This document shows positions 5,604-11,882 of a DNA stretch of 16,488 nt, piece by piece. The stretch spans positions 1-16,488 of the forward strand of contig CANOHY010000038.1 of assembly GCA_947565915.1 (NCBI GenBank). The letters are read 5' to 3'. A program made the translations under genes and the position numbers. How positions within the stretch are numbered: the first letter of the stretch is position 1; every line of letters starts with the position of its first letter. The DNA comes from an uncultured Eggerthellaceae bacterium (GTDB lineage: Bacteria; Actinomycetota; Coriobacteriia; Coriobacteriales; Eggerthellaceae). A model generated the notes under the pieces. It searched no databases. It saw only the letters and a program-made list of their open reading frames with translations, and was not told the DNA's origin.

Positions 5604-7799
5604 ATGGAAAAGATCGTCGAGAAATTCGAACTGTACGGCAAAGAGTATCGTCTGGAAACCGGCGAGTTGGCAAAGCAGGCTACGGGCGCTGTGGTCGTAG
5701 GCCAGGGCGACACCACGGTTTTGGTGACTGCCGTTATCTCCAAGGAGGAGAAGGATTACGACTTCTTCCCTCTGACCGTCGATTACATCGAGCGCATGTA
5801 CGCTGTGGGTCGCATACCTGGTGGATACCTCAAGCGAGAATCGCGTCCCTCCGAGAAGGGCACGCTCACTGCGCGCATGATCGACCGTCCGATTCGCCCT
5901 GGTTTCGCCGATGGCTTCAAGCATGAGGTGCACGTGGTTGCCACTACGCTTGTGGCCGACCAGGTGAACCCCATCGACAACATCTGCGTGATGGGCGCTT
6001 CGGCTGCATTGATGATTGGCGATGCGCCCTTCGATGGCCCTTGCGCGTGCGTGCGCGTTGGCCGTGACAAGCAAACGGGCAACTTCATCTGCAACCCAAC
6101 CTACGAGGAGCAGGCCAATAGCGACCTCGACCTCATCATTGCTGGCACCACCGACTACATATCGATGATCGAGGCCGGCGCTCAGGAGATTGCCGAAGAG
6201 GACATGCTTGCCGCTATGCAGTTTGGTCAGACCGCGATAGCGAAGTTCTGCGAGGCACAGCAGCGCTTCCTGGACAAATGCACCATCGAAAAGAGGGAAT
6301 GGCCCATCCATTTGCCCGATCCCTCTATCGCCGAGCGCGTCGAGAAGTACGCCGATGCCATGTCGGCTGCTTTGAAGGATGCCGACAAGCAATCGCGCAT
6401 AGAAAAGGTCGAGCAGCTCAAGGCGAGCATAACGGCAGATGAGTTCACCGACGAAGAGCGCGCCGCATGGAAGGGCGATATCGCGGCAGCTTGCAAGTCG
6501 CTCGAGAAGCATGCCATGCGCGCAATGGTGCTCGAGACGGGCGAGCGCGCCGACGGCCGCGCAACCGATGAGATTCGCCCGCTCTACATCGTGCCAGGAT
6601 ACCTGCCTCGCGTGCACGGGTCGGGCTTGTTCCAGCGCGGTCAGACCCAAGCGCTTTCCATCTGCTCGCTGGGCATGCTGAACGAATGGCAGCGCCTCGA
6701 TACCATCGAGCCCGTTGATGGCAAGCGCTATATGCACCATTACAATTTCCCACCCTATTGCACGGGCGAAACGGGACGTCTGGGTGCACCGAAGCGTCGC
6801 GAGGTCGGGCATGGCGCCCTGGCCGAGCGCGCGTTGCTCCCAGTGATTCCTTCCGAAGAGGAATTCCCTTATGCCATTCGCGTGGTTTCCGAGATCCTCG
6901 AATCCAATGGTTCGTCATCCATGGCATCCACCTGCGGTTCCACGCTTGCCTTGATGGATGCCGGCGTGCCCATCAAGGCTCCTGTTTCGGGCATCGCCAT
7001 GGGTCTCATCAAGGAAGGCGACCAGGTTGCCATCCTTTCCGACATCCAAGGCCTCGAGGACTTCCTGGGCGACATGGACTTCAAGGTAACAGGCACCGAG
7101 AAGGGCATCACGGCCCTTCAGATGGACAACAAGGCGCGCGGCCTTTCGGTCGAAATCCTTGCACGCGCGCTCGAGCAGGCAAAACGCGGGCGCCACGAGA
7201 TTCTTCAAGCAATGCTTGCCACAATTCCTGCCCCCCGCGCTACCCTCAGCGAATATGCACCGCGCATCGAGACCATCCACATTCCCGTTGACAAGATACG
7301 CGATGTCATCGGATCTGGCGGAAAGGTCGTGCGTGGCATTCAGGAGGAGACGGGCGTTTCCATCGACATCCAGGAAGACGGCACCATCCACATCGCTTCG
7401 GTCGACCAAGAAGCTGGCGATGCCGCCAAGAGCATCATCATGGGCATCGTGAAAGAACCCGAGGTAGGCGAGGAATACGAAGGCGAGGTAGTAGGAATCA
7501 AGGACTTCGGCGCCTTCGTGAAGCTTACTCCTGCCAAAGATGGCCTGCTGCACATATCGCGCATGGCAAACGGCCGCATCGGCAAGGTGGAGGATGTTCT
7601 GAACCTGGGCGACACCATCAAGGTGGTTGTTTTGGATGTCGACCCGAAGACGGGCAAGATCTCGCTCGATCGCCTCGACAAGCCGGATGCTCCCGAGGGC
7701 TCGCATGCTACCGAGAGCCATAACCGCGGTAACGGCGAGCGCGGCAACCAGCACAATGGCCATCGAGACCGCAAGCCGCGCCGCAGCCACGAGGCATAA
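5604..7799 (+). CDS. pnp: Polyribonucleotide nucleotidyltransferase (PNPase)
   Basis: Phosphorolytic 3'-to-5' exoribonuclease, usually a trimer, for mRNA decay and RNA quality control. From the ATG at 5604 the protein has 731 residues: first RNase PH core, helical linker, second RNase PH core, KH (GSGGK at 570-574), S1 (about 621-692) and a short basic, disordered His/Arg/Gly-rich tail. Visible signatures are FQRGQTQ at 343-349, RREVGH at 398-403, NGSSSMASTCGS near 437, and D486 and D492 in EDFLGDMD, the catalytic aspartates at the same numbers as in E. coli. The frame is open back to a GTG at 5544, but that codon lies in the loop of the rpsO terminator and would add a non-homologous basic peptide. 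The ATG has GAGGA at 5591-5595 and starts the conserved domain. Confidence 0.97.
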   Translation: MEKIVEKFELYGKEYRLETGELAKQATGAVVVGQGDTTVLVTAVISKEEKDYDFFPLTVDYIERMYAVGRIPGGYLKRESRPSEKGTLTARMIDRPIRPGFADGFKHEVHVVATTLVADQVNPIDNICVMGASAALMIGDAPFDGPCACVRVGRDKQTGNFICNPTYEEQANSDLDLIIAGTTDYISMIEAGAQEIAEEDMLAAMQFGQTAIAKFCEAQQRFLDKCTIEKREWPIHLPDPSIAERVEKYADAMSAALKDADKQSRIEKVEQLKASITADEFTDEERAAWKGDIAAACKSLEKHAMRAMVLETGERADGRATDEIRPLYIVPGYLPRVHGSGLFQRGQTQALSICSLGMLNEWQRLDTIEPVDGKRYMHHYNFPPYCTGETGRLGAPKRREVGHGALAERALLPVIPSEEEFPYAIRVVSEILESNGSSSMASTCGSTLALMDAGVPIKAPVSGIAMGLIKEGDQVAILSDIQGLEDFLGDMDFKVTGTEKGITALQMDNKARGLSVEILARALEQAKRGRHEILQAMLATIPAPRATLSEYAPRIETIHIPVDKIRDVIGSGGKVVRGIQEETGVSIDIQEDGTIHIASVDQEAGDAAKSIIMGIVKEPEVGEEYEGEVVGIKDFGAFVKLTPAKDGLLHISRMANGRIGKVEDVLNLGDTIKVVVLDVDPKTGKISLDRLDKPDAPEGSHATESHNRGNGERGNQHNGHRDRKPRRSHEA

Positions 7800-7802
7800 C
7801 CA

Positions 7803-8570
7803 ATGATTCGCGTCGCGGTAGCAGGTTGCCGAGGCCGCATGGGAAGCGCAGTCGTCAACGCCATCAATGGCGCTGACGACATGCAACTCGCTTGCGGCAT
7901 AGACCCTGGCAATGCTGAGCAAACCTATACGGTGTACACGAATATCGAGGATGCTGTAGCCTACGAGGACATCGATGTTCTGGTGGACTTCACGGTACCT
8001 AACTCCGTTGCGCACAACATCGAGGTTGCGCTTCGGGCTGGAATCGATTGCGTAGTAGGAACCACGGGCTTGTCCCAGACGCAGCTCGAGCACCTTGCTG
8101 CTCTTGCTCCCGAGGGCACCTGTCTGTTCTACGCTCCCAATTTCACCACGGGAGCCGTTCTGATGATGGAGTTCGCTAAGGCTGCTGCACCCTATTTCCC
8201 CGAAGCCGAGGTAATCGAGATGCATCATTGCAACAAGAAGGATGCACCTTCGGGCACAGCCATCAATACGGCTCGCGCCATCGCATCAACCCGCGAAGGC
8301 GCTATTAGCACGGCCCCCGGGCGAGAGACCGAGCTTGCGGGATATGAAGGTGCTCGTGGTGCGCTCGTCGATGGTGTTCCCGTCCATTCGGTTCGCTCTA
8401 TGGGCTTCGTAGCCTCTCAAGAGGTGGTCTTCGGGTCCTTTGGGCAAACGCTTACCCTTCGCCACGATTCATGGGACCGCGAATCGTACATGCCTGGCGT
8501 GCTCTTGGGCATTCGAAGCGTGGGGGAGCGCTCGGGGCTGGTAGTTGGCCTTGAGAATTTCATGGAATAG
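7803..8570 (+). CDS. dapB: 4-hydroxy-tetrahydrodipicolinate reductase
   Basis: Second dedicated step of the diaminopimelate/lysine pathway, the NAD(P)H-dependent reduction of the DapA product. The 255-residue protein has the Rossmann dinucleotide motif GCRGRMG at 8-14, the VGTTGLS segment and the APNFTTG segment. The substrate and catalytic block is H141-H142-x2-K145-x-D147-APSGTA, where K145 aligns with E. coli K163. Near the C-terminus are SVRSMGFVASQEVVFG and RESYMPGVL. It starts three bases after the pnp stop, with GAGG at 7791-7794 inside the pnp end, so it is probably co-transcribed with pnp. A strong terminator follows. Diaminopimelate also feeds peptidoglycan synthesis. Confidence 0.97.
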   Translation: MIRVAVAGCRGRMGSAVVNAINGADDMQLACGIDPGNAEQTYTVYTNIEDAVAYEDIDVLVDFTVPNSVAHNIEVALRAGIDCVVGTTGLSQTQLEHLAALAPEGTCLFYAPNFTTGAVLMMEFAKAAAPYFPEAEVIEMHHCNKKDAPSGTAINTARAIASTREGAISTAPGRETELAGYEGARGALVDGVPVHSVRSMGFVASQEVVFGSFGQTLTLRHDSWDRESYMPGVLLGIRSVGERSGLVVGLENFME

Positions 8571-8574
8571 CAAC

Positions 8575-8614
8575 GGCCGCCTATGCGTGGACGCATTAGC
8601 GGCCTTCTTGCTTT
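8575..8614 (+). terminator. Intrinsic terminator after dapB
   Basis: GGCCGC (8575-8580) pairs with GCGGCC (8599-8604). Inside, after a two-by-two mismatch, ATGCGT (8583-8588) pairs with ACGCAT (8591-8596). The tail TTCTTGCTTT (8605-8614) is T-rich though broken. It separates dapB from dapA, although both belong to the same pathway. Confidence 0.75.
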
Positions 8615-8655
8615 AGAATTCCCCTTGGAATGCAGATGATTCGATAGGAGCTTCC

Positions 8656-9546
8656 ATGACGGAACCTCGATTCGGGCGGCTGATCACTGCGATGATCACC
8701 CCCTTCGACAGCAACAAGGAACTCGACCTCCCACGCGTTGGGCAATTTGCCAATCGTTTGATAGAAGGCGGAACTGACTCGATAATCGTATGCGGGACCA
8801 CCGGCGAGAGCCCTACGGTGTTCTATCCGCAGAAGATCGAAGTCATCAAAGCCGTGGTCGAGGCCAACGAAGGGCGTGTTCCCATCATCGCTAACGTTGG
8901 CGATAACTGCACAGCAGACACCATCGACTTCGCCAAAGACGTTCAAGCGCTGGGCGTTGATGGCTTCATGTGCGTGGTGCCTTACTACAACAAGCCGCCG
9001 CAAGAAGGCCTCTATCAGCATTTCAAGAGCATTGCCGAGGCAGTTGAGCTTCCCGTGATCTTGTACAACATTCCCAGCCGCTGCGTGATCAACATGAAGC
9101 CCGAGACCACATTGCGCCTTGCACGTGAATGCGAGAACATCGTGGCAATAAAGGAAGCGTCTGGCGATATCGATCAGGTTCGTGCCTTGGTCGAGGGCGC
9201 CCCTGAGGGCTTCGTGGTGTATTCGGGCGATGACTCGTTTACATTGCCGCTCATGCAGGCTGGAGGCGTGGGAGTCATCTCCACCACCTCGAATGTCGCT
9301 CCCGAGCGCATGAAGCAGATCGTAGAGGCGGCTGCTGCAGGCGATTGGGAGACGGCAAGCGCGCTGAACGAGAGGCTGCTGCCTTTGATGAATGGGTTGT
9401 TCGAAACGACGAATCCCATCCTGGTCAAGGAGGCTTTGTCGCTTGCAGGCTTCCCGGTTGGCGGAGTGCGCCTGCCCTTGGTGGACGCCACGCCAGAGCA
9501 AAGCGCTCGCCTTCGCTCCATCATGGAGGGGACGGGCGTTCTATAG
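8656..9546 (+). CDS. dapA: 4-hydroxy-tetrahydrodipicolinate synthase
   Basis: Class I (Schiff-base) aldolase that condenses pyruvate with aspartate semialdehyde, the entry step to diaminopimelate and lysine. The 296-residue TIM-barrel protein shows CGTTGESPT at 46-54 (T48, T49), YYNKPPQEG at 110-118 and YNIPSR at 137-142, with catalytic Y137 and substrate-binding R142. The Schiff-base lysine is K166 in AIKEASGD. The C-terminal GGVRLPL motif near 273 is also typical. The ATG at 8656 follows AGGAG at 8646-8650. No lysine riboswitch is apparent in the 85-base gap upstream, which is mostly terminator. The gene leads into rnj, a pairing common in Actinomycetota. Confidence 0.97.
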   Translation: MTEPRFGRLITAMITPFDSNKELDLPRVGQFANRLIEGGTDSIIVCGTTGESPTVFYPQKIEVIKAVVEANEGRVPIIANVGDNCTADTIDFAKDVQALGVDGFMCVVPYYNKPPQEGLYQHFKSIAEAVELPVILYNIPSRCVINMKPETTLRLARECENIVAIKEASGDIDQVRALVEGAPEGFVVYSGDDSFTLPLMQAGGVGVISTTSNVAPERMKQIVEAAAAGDWETASALNERLLPLMNGLFETTNPILVKEALSLAGFPVGGVRLPLVDATPEQSARLRSIMEGTGVL

Positions 9547-9556
9547 ATGGACGTAT

Positions 9557-9615
9557 GCGTGCGGTTGCTCGAACAACAGCACGCTTTGAAACATATCGCT
9601 GAAAAGCGAGCGATA
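9557..9615 (+). promoter_or_regulatory. Two consecutive hairpins in the dapA-rnj spacer
   Basis: The first hairpin has stem GCGTGC (9557-9562) with GCACGC (9579-9584), then after a G-A mismatch GTTG (9564-9567) with CAAC (9574-9577), and loop CTCGAA. Only TTT follows, so it is at best a weak terminator. The second is TATCGCT (9594-9600) with AGCGATA (9609-9615) around eight bases, ending 11 bases before the rnj ribosome site. The pair fills most of the 90-base spacer and could act as a leader or processing site. Confidence 0.5.
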
Positions 9616-9636
9616 GCACTATGAAACGAGGTTTTG

Positions 9637-11643
9637 ATGACGCAACAGAACGAGGGCGCACAGCCCCAGCGCAAGCATGCGCAAAAAGGGGAGGGGCGCA
9701 AGCCGCAAGGCACTGCCAAGCAGAGTGCGGGCAAGCAAGCAAACGATAGAGAAGCAAGCCAGCAAAAGCACGAGACGCCGACCACCGGCGCATCACCGCA
9801 AGAGTCGAACGACAAACCTTCGAATCGACATCGTCGCTCAGGACGGCAGACGAGGTCGTTTCGCTTCGAAAAGCTCGAAAAGGAGCGGCCGAGCCTCACA
9901 CGCGATGGAGATAGCGCATCGAAGGCCACTCGCGCGAGCCGCAACCATAGCAACAAGAGCAGAGGATCGAAGGGCAAAGGCTCGAAATCGTCAGCCGAAT
10001 TGAAGGTCATACCCTTAGGCGGCCTGGATGCCATCGGCAAGAACATGACTGTCTTCGAATGCGGCAACGACATGATCATCGACGATGCAGGCCTCATGTT
10101 CCCCGACGACGACCATCCCGGCATCGATTTAATCTTGCCCGATTACACTTATGTGCTGGAAAACGCCAATAAGCTTCGCGGCATTGTCATAACCCATGGT
10201 CACGAGGATCATACGGGCAGCTTGCCCTATCTGTATAAGGACTTGGACAATCCCGTGCCCATCTATGCATCGAAGCTCACCTTGGGGCTTATCGAGGGCA
10301 AGTTCAAGGAGCACCGCATCAGGAATGCAAAACTGGTCGAGGTGAAGCCAGGCGACAAGATCAATCTCGGATGCTTCGAAGTCGAATTCTTCGCAGTGAA
10401 CCATTCCATCCCAGGTGCATTGGGCATCTTCCTGCGCAGCCCAGCTGGCAACGTGCTGCATACGGGCGACTTCAAGCTCGATCAGACGCCTATCGATGGC
10501 GTGATGACCGACTTCGGTGCGCTCTCGCGCTTCAGTAGCGAAGGCGTCGACCTCATGCTCTCGGATAGCACGAATGCCATGAAGCGCGAATTCACGCCTT
10601 CCGAGCGCGAAGTTGGCAAATCGCTCGAGAGCATCATCGCTCAGGCCAAGAATCGCGTGATCATCGCCTCCTTCGCCTCGCATATCCATCGCATGCAGCA
10701 AATCTGCGATGCAGCGGTAGCCAATGGGCGCAAGGTGGTGGTAACCGGTCGCTCGATGATACAGAACACCGACATTGCCCGTAAGCTTGGATACCTGCAC
10801 ATCAACGACGATGATCTGGTAGATGCCTACGAGCTTTCCGAGATTCCCCCCGATAAGATCGTGGTGATGTGCACGGGGTCGCAAGGCGAGCCGCTCTCGG
10901 CGCTTTCTCGCATCGCAGGAGGCTTGCATAAGACCATCGACATCGAAGAGGGCGACACGGTCATAATCTCGGCAACTCCGGTGCCCGGAAACGAGAAGGC
11001 TGTCACACGCGTCATCAACCTGCTTTCGAAGATCGGCGCCGACGTGTACGACAAGTCGCGCGCGCTCGTGCACGTGTCGGGGCATGCCGGTGCCGAGGAG
11101 CTCAAGCTGGTGCTCTCCATCGTGCAACCCGATTCGTTCATGCCCGTCCATGGCGAAGCCGCGCATCTGCGCGCTCATGCCAAGCTTGCTGAGGAAACCG
11201 GGGTAGCTCCCGAGAACATCTTCATCCTCGAGAATGGAGAGACGCTCACGCTGAGCCATAAGGGTGCAAAGACAGGCGAACCTGTGCAGTCAGGCGTGGT
11301 ATACGTAGACGGGCTTTCGGTGGGCGATACCTCCCAAGATGTCTTGGATGAGCGCATTACGCTCGGCGCGCAAGGATTCGCCGTGCTGAGCGCTGCCGTG
11401 AATCGCTCCAAGCGCACCCTAGCAGCTCCGCTCTCGCTTGAGATGCATGGCATAACCGGTGGCGATGACCCTTACGTGGCCAATCAGGCTTGCGGGCTGG
11501 TTGAGAACGCCTTGAAGAAGCAGCTTGCGAAGGGGGCAAGCGAGTCGGAGCTTCGCAAGGTCGCGCGCGATACGCTCTTGAACTTCCTTTGGGAGACCAC
11601 CAAGCAACGGCCAATGACCATCGCTACCGTTCTAGAGGTATAA
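9637..11643 (+). CDS. rnj: Ribonuclease J
   Basis: Metallo-beta-lactamase/beta-CASP ribonuclease with 5'-to-3' exo- and endonuclease activity, acting in mRNA decay and rRNA maturation. From the ATG at 9637 it has 668 residues. Residues 1 to about 121 are low-complexity and rich in Lys, Arg, Gln and Ser, with no recognisable fold. The catalytic core starts at ELKVIPLGGLDAIGKN. The zinc motif is H187-x-H189-x-D191-H192 in THGHEDH. Further motifs are GDFKLDQTP, LSDSTNA, SFASHIHR, TGRSM, CTGSQGEP, SATPVPGNE, HVSGHA and PVHGEA, in family order. An in-frame TTG at 9634 is less likely than the ATG, which sits five bases after CGAGG at 9627-9631. Position between dapA and ftsK is typical of the phylum. 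Basic N-terminal extensions are seen in other actinobacterial RNase J proteins and probably bind RNA. Confidence 0.96.
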   Translation: MTQQNEGAQPQRKHAQKGEGRKPQGTAKQSAGKQANDREASQQKHETPTTGASPQESNDKPSNRHRRSGRQTRSFRFEKLEKERPSLTRDGDSASKATRASRNHSNKSRGSKGKGSKSSAELKVIPLGGLDAIGKNMTVFECGNDMIIDDAGLMFPDDDHPGIDLILPDYTYVLENANKLRGIVITHGHEDHTGSLPYLYKDLDNPVPIYASKLTLGLIEGKFKEHRIRNAKLVEVKPGDKINLGCFEVEFFAVNHSIPGALGIFLRSPAGNVLHTGDFKLDQTPIDGVMTDFGALSRFSSEGVDLMLSDSTNAMKREFTPSEREVGKSLESIIAQAKNRVIIASFASHIHRMQQICDAAVANGRKVVVTGRSMIQNTDIARKLGYLHINDDDLVDAYELSEIPPDKIVVMCTGSQGEPLSALSRIAGGLHKTIDIEEGDTVIISATPVPGNEKAVTRVINLLSKIGADVYDKSRALVHVSGHAGAEELKLVLSIVQPDSFMPVHGEAAHLRAHAKLAEETGVAPENIFILENGETLTLSHKGAKTGEPVQSGVVYVDGLSVGDTSQDVLDERITLGAQGFAVLSAAVNRSKRTLAAPLSLEMHGITGGDDPYVANQACGLVENALKKQLAKGASESELRKVARDTLLNFLWETTKQRPMTIATVLEV

Positions 11644-11835
11644 GCCAAAGAATTCGAGTCGGCTGCAATGCGCACGGCTAAAGCTTCGCCGCCAAGCGCA
11701 ACGGCGCTAGCGCCTGCGCTTGTGCGCTCCAGAAATAGCCGTGTCACATCACAGCCGACTCGAATCAATCAACGCGCTTGAAGCTGAATCCATTGGCGAT
11801 GCCTTGCATGACCAGTAGGTGTTTTTGGCTTATAC
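11638..11835. repeat. Nested inverted repeats filling the rnj-ftsK spacer
   Basis: Four perfect inverted-repeat pairs are nested about one centre. The outer arms are GTATAAGCCAAA 11638-11649 with TTTGGCTTATAC 11824-11835 (12 bp). Next are ATTCGAGTCGGCTG 11652-11665 with its complement at 11752-11765 (14 bp). Then come CACGGCTA 11673-11680 with TAGCCGTG 11736-11743 (8 bp). Innermost are AAGCGCA 11694-11700 with TGCGCTT 11715-11721 (7 bp), enclosing the palindrome GGCGCTAGCGCC 11703-11714. The outer left arm includes the rnj stop codon; the outer right arm includes the probable ftsK -10. No T-run follows the right arms, so it is not a standard terminator. It could be an extragenic palindromic element, a MITE remnant or a structured RNA. 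Confidence 0.85.
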
Positions 11836-11836
11836 T
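11808..11836 (+). promoter_or_regulatory. Probable ftsK promoter
   Basis: ATGACC at 11808-11813 (4 of 6 to TTGACA) and TATACT at 11831-11836 (5 of 6 to TATAAT) are separated by 17 bases. The predicted start near 11843 leaves a leader of about 40 bases before ftsK. The -10 lies in the outermost right arm of the nested inverted repeat. Confidence 0.45.
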
Positions 11837-11882
11837 ATCGGCAAATCTAAACGAACCATAAACGCAGCATAGGAACAGAAAC

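Noticed and set aside
5526..8228. Long minus-strand open frames of over 400 codons across pnp and dapB
   Set aside because: They lie antisense to strongly conserved genes, have compositions typical of reverse-complement shadows, and show no family motifs or ribosome sites.
8571..8655. Lysine riboswitch before dapA
   Set aside because: The gap is too short and is taken up mainly by the dapB terminator; no complex junction is possible.
11652..11765. tRNA-like or integron attC-like element
   Set aside because: TTCGAGTC resembles a T-loop, but there is no five-base T-stem, anticodon arm or acceptor stem. The arms also lack the attC core sites.
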